A stretch of 6,400 bases of DNA, taken from assembly GCA_964468745.1 (NCBI GenBank), contig CAYXVY010000235.1:1-6400 (forward strand), written 5' to 3'. The stretch comes from JACPRB01 sp964468745 (GTDB taxonomy: Bacteria; Planctomycetota; MHYJ01; JACPRB01). The notes under the pieces were generated by a model that saw only the letters and a list, made by a program, of their open reading frames with translations, was not told the origin of the DNA and did no database searches. Every line of letters starts with the position of its first letter. Positions within the stretch are counted from its first letter, which is position 1. This document shows positions 1 to 6,055 of this stretch, piece by piece. A program made the position numbers and the translations under genes.

Positions 1-2482
1 TGACGCGACCGTCCGCCTCGCGCGAGATCTGAGGCGGCAGCGTCTGGGCGCCGAATGCGCCCAGCATCCCGACGAGTTGCGTGATCGACTTGTCAACGTC
101 GCCCACCTCGATGGCGAGGGTCGTGACCTCGCGCGGCTTGATTTGAGTGATGTTGAAGAGAGTCAGATTGACGCGGCGCTTCGAATCGAGGACGTTGTCG
201 ACGTCCTGCGCCCGCGCCACGTTGCGCGAGTAGATGTCGCCCGCGGCCTTGATCGGCTCGAGGACCTTTCCCTCGTCGCTGCGGCGGATGTCGAACTGGA
301 TCACCGCGGAGATGTTCGACCGGTTGCGTTCGTCGAGCTGCGCGTGCAGGATGCGCCCCTTCGCTTCGTTCACGGCGGCGAGGATGTTGTTGTACGCTTT
401 GGCGACATCCTTGCTCGCGATGGATGCCGTTTCCGTCTCGCGCGGCTGGACAAGCCCCATCGCGACGATGGTGAGATTGAACCCGCGCTTCGCGGCCGTC
501 ACATTTTGCGTGTCGGCGTTCTTCACGATTGACGACGAGATCACTTCGCCGGCGCCCTTGATGTAATCCAGCACGGCCTCGGCGAGCGCCGCGCCCATCT
601 CGAAGCTGATGCGGCCCGTGCTCTGGTCCCCCTTCTGGCGGTTGAACGTCGCCGTCAGGATGCGCCCCTTGTCCTTCTCGAGGCGCTCGAGGATCAACTT
701 GTACGTCGCCTCTGCGTCGACGGCGGCGATGCTGACGACGGCCGTCTCGCGCGGCTGTACGTTCGCGAGGTTGTAGAGCGAGAGCTGGAAGATCGATTCG
801 AGCTTCTTCACCTTGATGTCGCCCTGCAGGCCGGTGCCGTCCGTGTTCTGCGACTTCGTGATGTCGAGCCGCGAGACCTTGCCGAGCTGGCTGAGGCGGT
901 CGCGCAGCGGGCCGGAAGCGTCGGCGGGCACCTCGGCGATGATCGTCCCGTGGAACTGTCCGGCGTCGTGCTTCTTGAGGTCGGAGCGCGTGACGCGCCC
1001 CTTCACGTCGGCGATGGCGGCGAGGGCGTCCTTGTGGGACTTCTCGACGTCTTCGGCCTCGATTCCGATCTGGACGTTCTCGCGTTCGACCGCGCTGGCG
1101 GCCTGGCGGATGTCCTTCTCCGAGAGCGTGACGGTCAGCGTGCTGAGCGACACGAGGTTGCCCAGGTAGCGGAGCTCGCCTTCGCACTTTTCAATTCGGA
1201 TGCGGTAGTCGCCGAGCTTGCTCTCGGCCTCGAGCAGCGCCTTGATGTCGTCGCCTCTTTTGATGATCTCGAGGAGGCGCGTCTCCGTCGCGCGCAGGGC
1301 GCGCAGTTCGCTGTCGAGGTCGGTGTACTGCTTCGTCACGTCCTGGCTCGAGATGTTCTGGTTCTTGAGCTCCCCGAGCGCGCGCAGCTTGAGGATGAGC
1401 GTGTCGAGGCGGTCGGGCGGGACGCGTACGACGACCACGCCGCGAACCTTGCCGTTCGCGAGCCGGTCGCTGCTCATCGTCCCGACGTAGCCGCCTTCCT
1501 CGCCGACGATCTTGGTGATGGTGGCCACCGTCGAGTCGAACGATTCGATCTCGAACTCCATCTCGCCGGTGCGGATGATCTTGCGTACGGGCTGCGGCTT
1601 CGGCGGGTCCTGCCGTTTGTCGTCCTTCGCGAGCCCCTTCTGCACCAGCTCGACTTTTTTCAGTTCTTCGCGTACGCGATCCGCGGTAGGTTCGTTCTTC
1701 GGGGAAGGAGGGGGCGTCGCCGCAGCGGGGGCAAAGTACCCGGGGTCTGCGGCGGGTTCGGCATTCGCCTTCTCCTTGTCGCCCCACGAGTAGTAGTCCT
1801 GCTGGCCCCGGGACTGTCCGGGCGCTTCCGGCGCGGCATCCGCACGCCGCCCGGCGAGACGGGGTGCGCCCGTGGTGTCGCCGGCGTAGCCGAGGAAGTC
1901 TTTCGAATCGCCCTTCGCCTGCTTGTAGACTTCGTCGTCGGCCGATTCGTTGTGGTCGGATTCCTTGCCTTCGGCGAGGGTCATTACGCTCGCGTCGACA
2001 CCCCGTCGCTCGGACTCGCCCTTCGACCGGAGCTTTTCCGTCGCCTGGTTGCGAAGGTTGCGCGCCATGGATGCGACGTCACTGGGCCGGCTCGCGCGCA
2101 CGGCCGCCGTCGGCGCGGGAGACTTCAGCGTCTCGCGCACACCCTCATCGATCGACCCCGTCATGATCGCGCCCAGCACGCCCATCAGCACAGCGGCGGC
2201 AACACCGAGGCCGATCCGCATCCAGAAAGGGCGCGCCACCGGCCCCGCCGTCGCGGGCGCAAAGCGCAGCCGCTGGATGACGCGGTCCTCGATTCCCGCT
2301 GTCGGCCGCGCCGGCTCGAACAGCGCCAGCATCTCGCGGTCCACCGAGCGCGACTCGTCGAGCAGCTTCGCGCAGCCGTGGCAAGACGACGCGTGCGTCT
2401 CCACGCGCTCGCGATCCTTTGCGTCGAGCCCACCCGTGAGGTAGGTCGCGATATTCTCCTGAACCCAGGCGTGATCCGACAT
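1..2482 (-). CDS. Membrane-anchored zinc-finger anti-sigma-like protein with DUF4349 and tandem DUF4349-core repeats (C-terminus beyond window)
   Basis: One uninterrupted reading frame of 827 codons runs from the ATG at 2482 to the left edge with no stop. Residues 1-50 form a zf-HC2-type zinc finger: H30-x3-C34-x2-C37, with H4 at the spacing expected for the fourth ligand. One hydrophobic segment follows (about 87-108), then a Pro/Ala-rich charged linker (110-298). A typical DUF4349 domain spans about 298-458 and includes a Glu/Leu/Lys-rich helical hairpin (about 386-440) likely to be a coiled coil. At least four modules follow, beginning near R467, R578, R681 and R784, the last cut by the edge. 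The start is supported by GGGAGG six nt upstream, inside the last codons of the sigma gene 2 nt away. Inference: the cytoplasmic finger holds the neighbouring ECF sigma factor while the long extracytoplasmic part senses an envelope signal. The zinc finger and DUF4349 are confident; the repeat function is unknown. Confidence 0.88.
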   Translation of the reverse strand, partial: MSDHAWVQENIATYLTGGLDAKDRERVETHASSCHGCAKLLDESRSVDREMLALFEPARPTAGIEDRVIQRLRFAPATAGPVARPFWMRIGLGVAAAVLMGVLGAIMTGSIDEGVRETLKSPAPTAAVRASRPSDVASMARNLRNQATEKLRSKGESERRGVDASVMTLAEGKESDHNESADDEVYKQAKGDSKDFLGYAGDTTGAPRLAGRRADAAPEAPGQSRGQQDYYSWGDKEKANAEPAADPGYFAPAAATPPPSPKNEPTADRVREELKKVELVQKGLAKDDKRQDPPKPQPVRKIIRTGEMEFEIESFDSTVATITKIVGEEGGYVGTMSSDRLANGKVRGVVVVRVPPDRLDTLILKLRALGELKNQNISSQDVTKQYTDLDSELRALRATETRLLEIIKRGDDIKALLEAESKLGDYRIRIEKCEGELRYLGNLVSLSTLTVTLSEKDIRQAASAVERENVQIGIEAEDVEKSHKDALAAIADVKGRVTRSDLKKHDAGQFHGTIIAEVPADASGPLRDRLSQLGKVSRLDITKSQNTDGTGLQGDIKVKKLESIFQLSLYNLANVQPRETAVVSIAAVDAEATYKLILERLEKDKGRILTATFNRQKGDQSTGRISFEMGAALAEAVLDYIKGAGEVISSSIVKNADTQNVTAAKRGFNLTIVAMGLVQPRETETASIASKDVAKAYNNILAAVNEAKGRILHAQLDERNRSNISAVIQFDIRRSDEGKVLEPIKAAGDIYSRNVARAQDVDNVLDSKRRVNLTLFNITQIKPREVTTLAIEVGDVDKSITQLVGMLGAFGAQTLPPQISREADGRV

Positions 2483-2484
2483 GG

Positions 2485-3054
2485 TTAGCCTCCCATTGCC
2501 TCGGCGCGCTTCAGTTCGCCCCGCAGCAACTCCAGGCCGCGGTGGACGATTCCTCGAAGCGTGCCATTCGACAGTCCCAATTGCGCCCCGATCGTGTGGT
2601 AATCCGCGCCGCCCAGGTAGCGCATCATCAGCGGCACGCGGAACTCCTCCGGCATTGAGCGCAGCACCGACAGCACCCGCTTTCGCGACTCCTGCTTCTC
2701 CAGCTCCTCGTCCGGCGCCGGCGTGGCGCCCGCCACGCCCTCGAGAACGTCGGCGTCCGACCGCGGCGGCGCGCTTCGCTTCTTGCGCGAATCGTGCCGC
2801 GCGGAATCGATCACCACGTTCTGCGCGATCGTAAAGAGCCACGACTTGAAGCCCTTGGGCGACTCCAGCTGCGCGATCGACCGGAACGCGATGAGGTAGG
2901 TTTCTTGTAAGAGATCTTCCGCATGTTCCCGGTCGCCCGTCTCGAGATACAGCCGCGCGTATACCATGCGCGTTGTGAGCCGCACGAGCTCTTCGAATGC
3001 CGTGCGATCGCCCAGTTGGGCGCGTCGGACCAGGTCTTCGTCGCTTTCGCTCAT
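2485..3054 (-). CDS. ECF (sigma-70 family, group 4) RNA polymerase sigma factor
   Basis: This 189-residue protein has the normal ECF length and two-domain layout. Sigma region 2 covers about residues 8-88, with an acidic AEDLLQET segment (45-52) and the FKSWLFTIAQN motif (69-79) that in this family contacts the -10 element and core polymerase. A variable Arg/Pro/acidic linker (89-120) is followed by region 4 (about 122-182), with MPEEFR (134-139) and a helix-turn-helix around 152-175 for -35 recognition. No extra C-terminal domain is present. The downstream gene, 2 nt away, encodes a zinc-finger membrane protein, the usual cognate anti-sigma arrangement, and its ribosome site lies in the last codons of this gene, so the two are probably translationally coupled. 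The sigma gene's own ribosome site is weak (GGTGAGG very close to the ATG). Target promoters cannot be read from the sequence. Confidence 0.95.
   Translation of the reverse strand: MSESDEDLVRRAQLGDRTAFEELVRLTTRMVYARLYLETGDREHAEDLLQETYLIAFRSIAQLESPKGFKSWLFTIAQNVVIDSARHDSRKKRSAPPRSDADVLEGVAGATPAPDEELEKQESRKRVLSVLRSMPEEFRVPLMMRYLGGADYHTIGAQLGLSNGTLRGIVHRGLELLRGELKRAEAMGG
2489..2494 (-). promoter_or_regulatory. Shine-Dalgarno site of the anti-sigma-like gene inside the sigma gene 3' end
   Basis: On the minus strand GGGAGG lies in the final Gly-Gly codons of the sigma gene, six nt before the ATG at 2482. It is the strongest ribosome site in the window and fixes the anti-sigma-like start. Its position implies that sigma and anti-sigma are translated from the same mRNA in a coupled manner. 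Confidence 0.75.
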
Positions 3055-3095
3055 TGCCTCACCAGGTAGGGACGTCGTTTCGACGCGACGTGCAT
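3051..3095 (-). other. Candidate 14-codon leader ORF overlapping the sigma start (ATGA overlap)
   Basis: Between the candidate promoter and the sigma gene, an ATG at 3095 opens a 14-codon frame (MHVASKRRPYLVRQ) whose TGA stop at 3053-3051 overlaps the sigma ATG in the sequence ATGA. Such an overlap is the classic layout for translational coupling. No Shine-Dalgarno sequence precedes the leader ATG, and a frame this short is easily produced by chance, so this is a weak call. Confidence 0.2.
3072..3091 (-). repeat. Inverted repeat in the sigma leader with two competing pairings
   Basis: ACGTCG (3072-3077) and CGACGT (3086-3091) form a perfect 6-bp stem with an 8-nt loop. The inner CGTCG (3073-3077) can instead pair with CGACG (3081-3085) around a 3-nt loop. 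Both lie 18-37 nt upstream of the sigma ATG. This could be an RNA hairpin influencing sigma translation or a protein-binding palindrome. The region is rich in repeated CGACG units, so chance is a real alternative. Confidence 0.3.
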
Positions 3096-3121
3096 GAAAA
3101 AAGTGCGAATTCTTTCACTCA

Positions 3122-3127
3122 ATTATA
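3122..3127 (-). promoter_or_regulatory. Candidate -10 box for the sigma/anti-sigma transcript
   Basis: A perfect TATAAT on the minus strand lies about 67 nt upstream of the sigma start codon, in the only sizeable non-coding gap of the window. No good -35 hexamer is present at 16-18 nt; the best AT-rich stretch upstream is around 3143-3150 and matches poorly. A GAATTT stretch with a 16-nt spacer is also present but is not a convincing ECF-type promoter, so autoregulation is not demonstrated. The predicted start point is near 3115, giving a leader of roughly 60 nt. Confidence 0.4.
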
Positions 3128-3151
3128 TAGGCAAGACAGGCGCTGGAAATT

Positions 3152-3167
3152 CGGCCCGCGCGGACCG
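3152..3167 (-). terminator. Weak hairpin downstream of the sirtuin gene
   Basis: On the minus strand CGGTCC-GCGC-GGGCCG forms a 6-bp GC-rich stem with one G-U pair and a 4-nt loop, about 38 nt after the sirtuin stop. It is followed by GAATTTCC rather than a proper U-run, so it is at best a weak intrinsic terminator. The stem pairs better in the minus-strand RNA than in the plus-strand RNA, which fits the direction of the upstream gene. Confidence 0.25.
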
Positions 3168-3204
3168 GCTCCTTGCGCGGCGCGATCCACAGGCCAAGCG
3201 GATT

Positions 3205-3930
3205 CTAGCGTACGATGCGGGGCAATATCTCCCCTGACTTGCCGCGCAGGGCAATCGTCGCATGCGAGGTGAAGGGGGTGTCTTCCAAATTGACTTCGAT
3301 GACCGGACGTCCCGCGGCGAGCGCGGCATGAGCGATCCCCATCGCCGGCTGAACGAGGGCCGAGGTGCCGATTACGAGCATGACGTCACAGTCCGCGGCG
3401 TGACGCATGGCCGCGTTAAACGTCTCGGTTGGCAGCGGTTCACCGAACCAGACGACGCCAGGTCGCAACAAACCGCCACACGGGCATCGGGGCGGCAATG
3501 GCGTGAGCGGCGCGCTATGATCGATCGATTCGTCGCCGCACGAATTGCACCGTAATGTCCAGAGGCTGCCGTGCAGTTCGAGAACGCGTTGCGACCCCGC
3601 GCGCTGGTGCAGTCCATCGACATTCTGCGTGGCGATTCGAAATCCGCCCTTGTCATGTTCGAGTCGTGCGAGTGCCGAATGGCCGTCATTCGGACGCGCG
3701 TTTGCCACCAGCCCGCGCCGCCAGTCGTACCATTCCCAGACCAATCTGGGATTGTGTTCAAACGCTTCGGGCGTCGCCAAATCTTCAGCGCGATGCGTGC
3801 GCCACAGTCCGCCGTTGCCGCGAAACGTCGGGATGCCGCTCTCGGCGGAAATGCCGGCGCCGGTCAGCGCGACGATCTGCATGGAATCGCGCACGAGTGC
3901 GCGCGCTTCGTTGATATGCTCGTCGGACAT
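3205..3930 (-). CDS. cobB: SIR2-family NAD-dependent protein deacylase (CobB-like)
   Basis: This complete 241-residue sirtuin removes acyl groups from lysine using NAD+, giving nicotinamide and O-acyl-ADP-ribose, in the cytoplasm. The family signature is intact: GAGISAESGIPTFRG (24-38), TQNVDGLH (101-108) with catalytic H120 in LELHGS, zinc ligands C128, C131, C149 and C151 (C-x2-C and C-x-C), GTS (188-190) and EVNLE (212-216) for NAD binding. Y68 and R71 form the Y-x2-R pair that in CobB and SIRT5-type enzymes allows succinyl- and malonyl-lysine as substrates, so desuccinylation is likely in addition to deacetylation. The ATG at 3930 has GAGG directly against it, a poor spacing. M17 is an alternative start but would lose the usual N-terminal helix. 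The gene diverges from the ATP-grasp gene over 20 bp. Its acyl-lysine targets are not indicated by context. Confidence 0.95.
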   Translation of the reverse strand: MSDEHINEARALVRDSMQIVALTGAGISAESGIPTFRGNGGLWRTHRAEDLATPEAFEHNPRLVWEWYDWRRGLVANARPNDGHSALARLEHDKGGFRIATQNVDGLHQRAGSQRVLELHGSLWTLRCNSCGDESIDHSAPLTPLPPRCPCGGLLRPGVVWFGEPLPTETFNAAMRHAADCDVMLVIGTSALVQPAMGIAHAALAAGRPVIEVNLEDTPFTSHATIALRGKSGEILPRIVR

Positions 3931-3939
3931 CCTCGTCAG

Positions 3940-3946
3940 AGTATAC
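3940..3946. promoter_or_regulatory. GTATAC palindrome in the 20-bp divergent gap
   Basis: The entire space between the sirtuin and ATP-grasp start codons is 20 bp (3931-3950). It holds GTATAC (3941-3946), which reads as TATACT on the minus strand (3940-3945) and as a -10-like element toward the plus gene. No convincing -35 hexamer is present for either direction, and the plus gene has no Shine-Dalgarno sequence. Promoters must lie here or inside the opposing coding sequences. Confidence 0.25.
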
Positions 3947-3950
3947 GTTC

Positions 3951-5219
3951 ATGAAATTCCTGTTCGTTTCGAAGTGGGCGCTCATCCACGACCTCGCGTG
4001 GCAGGTACAGCGCGAGGGTCACGATGTGAAGTACTGGATCCAGTCGAAGGCCGATCGCGACGTGGGCGACGGTTTCGTAGCCAAGGTCGATCGCTGGGAG
4101 GATCACAAGGACTGGGCGGACGTGCTCGTCTTCGACGATTCGGATTTCGGCGAGACGTGCGAAAAACTGCGCAAGGAAGGCAAGGCGGTTGTCGGCGGCA
4201 CGAAGTACGCCGATCGGCTCGAAGCGGATCGCGACTTCGCCTCCGCGGAGATGGCGGCGTGCGGGTTGACGACGCTGCCGTGCTGGGACTTCGAAGGGTT
4301 CGATGCCGCAATCGACTTCATCAGGAAGACCCCCGATCGTTACGTCGTCAAGCCGAATGGCAAGGCGCAGAACGAGAAGGTGCTGTCGTACGTCGGGCAG
4401 GAAGACGACGGGCGCGACGTCATCACCATGCTGGAGCACTACCGCAAGGGGTGGGGGGCGCGCATCAAGAGCTTCCAGCTCCAGAAATTCGCAAGCGGTG
4501 TCGAGGTGGCGGTCGGCGGCTTTTACAACGGCAAAGATTTCATTTTGCCCACATTCGTAAACTTCGAGCACAAGCGCATGTTCAACGACGACATCGGGCC
4601 GTCGACAGGCGAAATGGGAACGCTCGCGTTCTGGACCGAGGCGAAGACGCTTTTCAACGAAACGCTCGCGAAGATGAAGGATCGCATCGCCGGGTACGTG
4701 GGCTATTTCGATATCAACTGCATCGCGACTCCGCACAAGGTCTATCCCCTCGAGATCACCCCTCGTTTTGGATACCCGACGATCAATCTCCAACTGGAAG
4801 GAGTGCTCTCCAGGTGGGGGGAGTTCCTGGCCGCGATGGCGACAGGCTCATCGTTCAATCTGCGCACGAAGCGTGGATTTCAAATCGCCGTGGTGGTCGC
4901 CGTTCCGCCGTTCCCGTTCGTGGATGCGGAAGCGTTTGAGCGCTACAGCGCTGACGCGGCCGTGATCTTCAAGCGGCCGCTGACGGAAGGCTTGCACCCG
5001 TGTGACATCAAGATTGTCGACAACGAGTGGCTCTTGGCCGGCAATTCAGGATATGCCCTCGTGCTTACAGGCTCCGGATCTACGGTCTCCGATGCGCGAC
5101 GCGAGGCGTACAACAGGGTCAAGCAGATCCTCATCCCGAACATGTTCTATCGCACCGACATCGGGGAGCGCTGGTCCCGCGATGGCGATTTGCTGCAGAC
5201 GTGGGGACTGCTCAGCTAA
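3951..5219 (+). CDS. PurD-like ATP-grasp carboxylate-amine ligase with divergent active-site motifs
   Basis: At 422 residues this protein matches the length and domain order of phosphoribosylamine-glycine ligase (PurD): an N-terminal Rossmann-like domain (1-95), an ATP-grasp domain (about 96-300) and a C-terminal domain (about 305-405) ending in a PurD-like FYRTDIGERW (399-408). In the ATP-grasp part K134 (VVKP), GPSTGEMG (216-223) and EITPRFGYPT (268-277) align with PurD's lysine, GPNTGGMG and EFNxRFGDPE. The departures are notable: the N-terminal GGREHAL signature is absent (here SKWALIHDLAW, 7-17), the Gly-rich ATP loop GLAAGKGV is replaced by GKAQNEKV, and Asn, Asp and Glu of the last motif are Thr, Tyr and Thr. 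No purine genes adjoin it. I infer an ATP-dependent amide-forming ligase of unknown substrate; true PurD activity is unlikely. The ATG at 3951 begins a clean first beta strand, although no ribosome site is seen. Confidence 0.85.
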   Translation: MKFLFVSKWALIHDLAWQVQREGHDVKYWIQSKADRDVGDGFVAKVDRWEDHKDWADVLVFDDSDFGETCEKLRKEGKAVVGGTKYADRLEADRDFASAEMAACGLTTLPCWDFEGFDAAIDFIRKTPDRYVVKPNGKAQNEKVLSYVGQEDDGRDVITMLEHYRKGWGARIKSFQLQKFASGVEVAVGGFYNGKDFILPTFVNFEHKRMFNDDIGPSTGEMGTLAFWTEAKTLFNETLAKMKDRIAGYVGYFDINCIATPHKVYPLEITPRFGYPTINLQLEGVLSRWGEFLAAMATGSSFNLRTKRGFQIAVVVAVPPFPFVDAEAFERYSADAAVIFKRPLTEGLHPCDIKIVDNEWLLAGNSGYALVLTGSGSTVSDARREAYNRVKQILIPNMFYRTDIGERWSRDGDLLQTWGLLS

Positions 5220-5238
5220 GCCCGGGGAGAGACCTCTG

Positions 5239-5613
5239 TCAGCTCTTCGGAAGCTTGAAGAGCTTGTCAAAGATGGACAATTGATCGTCCGTCAGCGCAT
5301 CGAATTCGACGCCGATCACGTGTTTCCCCGCCTGCGTGTGCGAGTGCGACCACTTCACGACGCCGGTGCACTCGAGTTTACCTGCGTCCCGAAACGTGAT
5401 GGTCATCTTCACTTTGATATTGAGCGCCAGTTTCGTGGCCGCGATGTATCGAACACCAATTGCGCTGATGTCGAGCACGTCGCCGCCCAAGTCCGCCCCC
5501 TTGCTGCCGAACACGCTCATGAGGGAGCCGGTCTTCTGAGCTATGACGCGGGCGCCTTCGGGGGAATAGCGAAGTTGGCGTCGTCGATCTTGGGATGAGG
5601 TATCGGGGGGCAC
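5239..5613 (-). CDS. PilZ domain protein (probable c-di-GMP receptor)
   Basis: With the GTG start at 5613 this is a 124-residue stand-alone PilZ protein. Both parts of the cyclic-di-GMP site are present: R-x3-R (R11 to R15, in RRRQLR) and D-x-S-x2-G (DISAIG, 48-53), followed by the beta-barrel strands including CTGVVKWSHSH and a Gly-Val-Glu-Phe strand. It most likely binds c-di-GMP in the cytoplasm and passes the signal to a partner, perhaps for motility or surface growth. The same frame is open up to an ATG at 5712, but that start would overlap the preceding gene by about 90 nt with low-complexity Arg-rich sequence, so I prefer the GTG 7 nt after that gene's stop. No in-frame ATG exists that would keep the R-x3-R motif. 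It is the last gene of a three-gene minus-strand group. Confidence 0.85.
   Translation of the reverse strand: MPPDTSSQDRRRQLRYSPEGARVIAQKTGSLMSVFGSKGADLGGDVLDISAIGVRYIAATKLALNIKVKMTITFRDAGKLECTGVVKWSHSHTQAGKHVIGVEFDALTDDQLSIFDKLFKLPKS
5241..5264. repeat. Perfect 8-bp inverted repeat at the convergent gene ends
   Basis: AGCTCTTC (5241-5248) and GAAGAGCT (5257-5264) are exact reverse complements around an 8-nt loop. The repeat starts 22 nt after the stop codon of the plus-strand ATP-grasp gene and covers the last codons of the minus-strand PilZ gene. It could block 3' exonucleases or help termination for the plus-strand transcript. No U-run follows on either strand, so it is not a standard intrinsic terminator. 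Confidence 0.4.
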
Positions 5614-5619
5614 AGTGTA

Positions 5620-5625
5620 ATTATA
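5620..5625 (-). promoter_or_regulatory. TATAAT box over the DUF6941-like stop codon, seven nt before the PilZ GTG
   Basis: A perfect TATAAT on the minus strand overlaps the TAA stop of the preceding gene. Six nt separate it from the GTG at 5613, so a transcript starting at the usual distance would begin at the start codon itself and be leaderless. This would explain the lack of a Shine-Dalgarno sequence. No -35 hexamer is recognisable, so chance similarity remains possible. Confidence 0.3.
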
Positions 5626-6052
5626 TCGGCTCTGACGGGGCTTGGGGCGAAGGCGGCGGGCTGGCTTCGATGCCGACTGCGTCGATCGGCACCATCTGCG
5701 CCAGTTCGCCATTAATGTACAGCACGACGTGGTACTTCCCGGCTGCAGGGATCGCCAGATTGAATGTTTGCAGACCCAGGTCTACGGTTCCTGCCGGCCC
5801 GCTCGTTTCAACTTTGATTCCGTCGAGCCGATTGAGCATCCTGTCTTTCGCGTCGCGAAATTCGATCGCCAAATCCAGTCGTCCGCGAACGTCGGCAAGT
5901 TTGATGTAGATGCCCAACGTCGGCCGCGAGGTCGGAAAGCGCGCGGCCGCTACGCGATCGAACACTCCGATGAGGGACCACTTGTTGGTCCCCTTCTCCT
6001 GGATGACCTGGTCGGCGATTAGAAACGCCTTCACCTCCGGCATCTGTCCCAT
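5621..6052 (-). CDS. DUF6941-like conserved protein of unknown function
   Basis: This is a small soluble protein of 143 residues with no signal peptide or membrane segment. Its pattern fits the DUF6941 type as I remember it: an opening MPEVKAFLIADQVI, then KWSLIGVFD (24-32), FPTSRPTLGIYIKL, a GRLDLAIEFRDA strand pair and a closing GKYHVVLYINGE hairpin. It looks like an all-beta sandwich, and the last 17 or so residues are a Pro/Ser/Ala tail. No biochemical role is known to me. The second ATG (6043) starts the protein exactly at MPEV, as relatives do, and has GGGA upstream, so it may be the true start rather than 6052. It lies 3 nt after the LOG-family gene and 7 nt before the PilZ gene, which suggests co-transcription. 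Confidence 0.75.
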   Translation of the reverse strand: MGQMPEVKAFLIADQVIQEKGTNKWSLIGVFDRVAAARFPTSRPTLGIYIKLADVRGRLDLAIEFRDAKDRMLNRLDGIKVETSGPAGTVDLGLQTFNLAIPAAGKYHVVLYINGELAQMVPIDAVGIEASPPPSPQAPSEPI

Positions 6053-6055
6053 GGA

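Noticed and set aside
93..1187. 364-codon open frame on the minus strand
   Set aside because: It is in another frame of the anti-sigma-like gene, with extreme Arg/His/Gly composition and no domain. The true frame is continuous through this region.
950..2488. 512-codon open frame on the plus strand
   Set aside because: It lies opposite the anti-sigma-like gene, is rich in Arg, Ala and His with no recognisable domain, and results from GC-rich codon use in the real gene, which has clear domains and a strong ribosome site.
3097..3118. AGTG/CACT stem followed by six T on the minus strand, as an attenuator in the sigma leader
   Set aside because: The stem is only 4 bp with a 10-nt loop, too weak to terminate transcription.
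3936..4793. 285-codon open frame on the minus strand
   Set aside because: It is the antisense shadow of the ATP-grasp gene and no domain is recognised.
3545..4939. 464-codon open frame on the plus strand
   Set aside because: It crosses the antisense of the sirtuin and a shifted frame of the ATP-grasp gene; its composition is Arg-rich and nonsensical, whereas both overlapped genes have intact motifs.
5002..5598. 198-codon open frame on the plus strand bridging the convergent junction
   Set aside because: It is out of frame with the ATP-grasp gene and antisense to the PilZ gene, with no domain or ribosome site.
5614..5712. ATG-initiated longer form of the PilZ protein
   Set aside because: The extension would lie almost wholly over the end of the DUF6941-like gene, is Arg/Trp-rich and is not part of the PilZ fold. 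The GTG at 5613 fits the gene spacing better.
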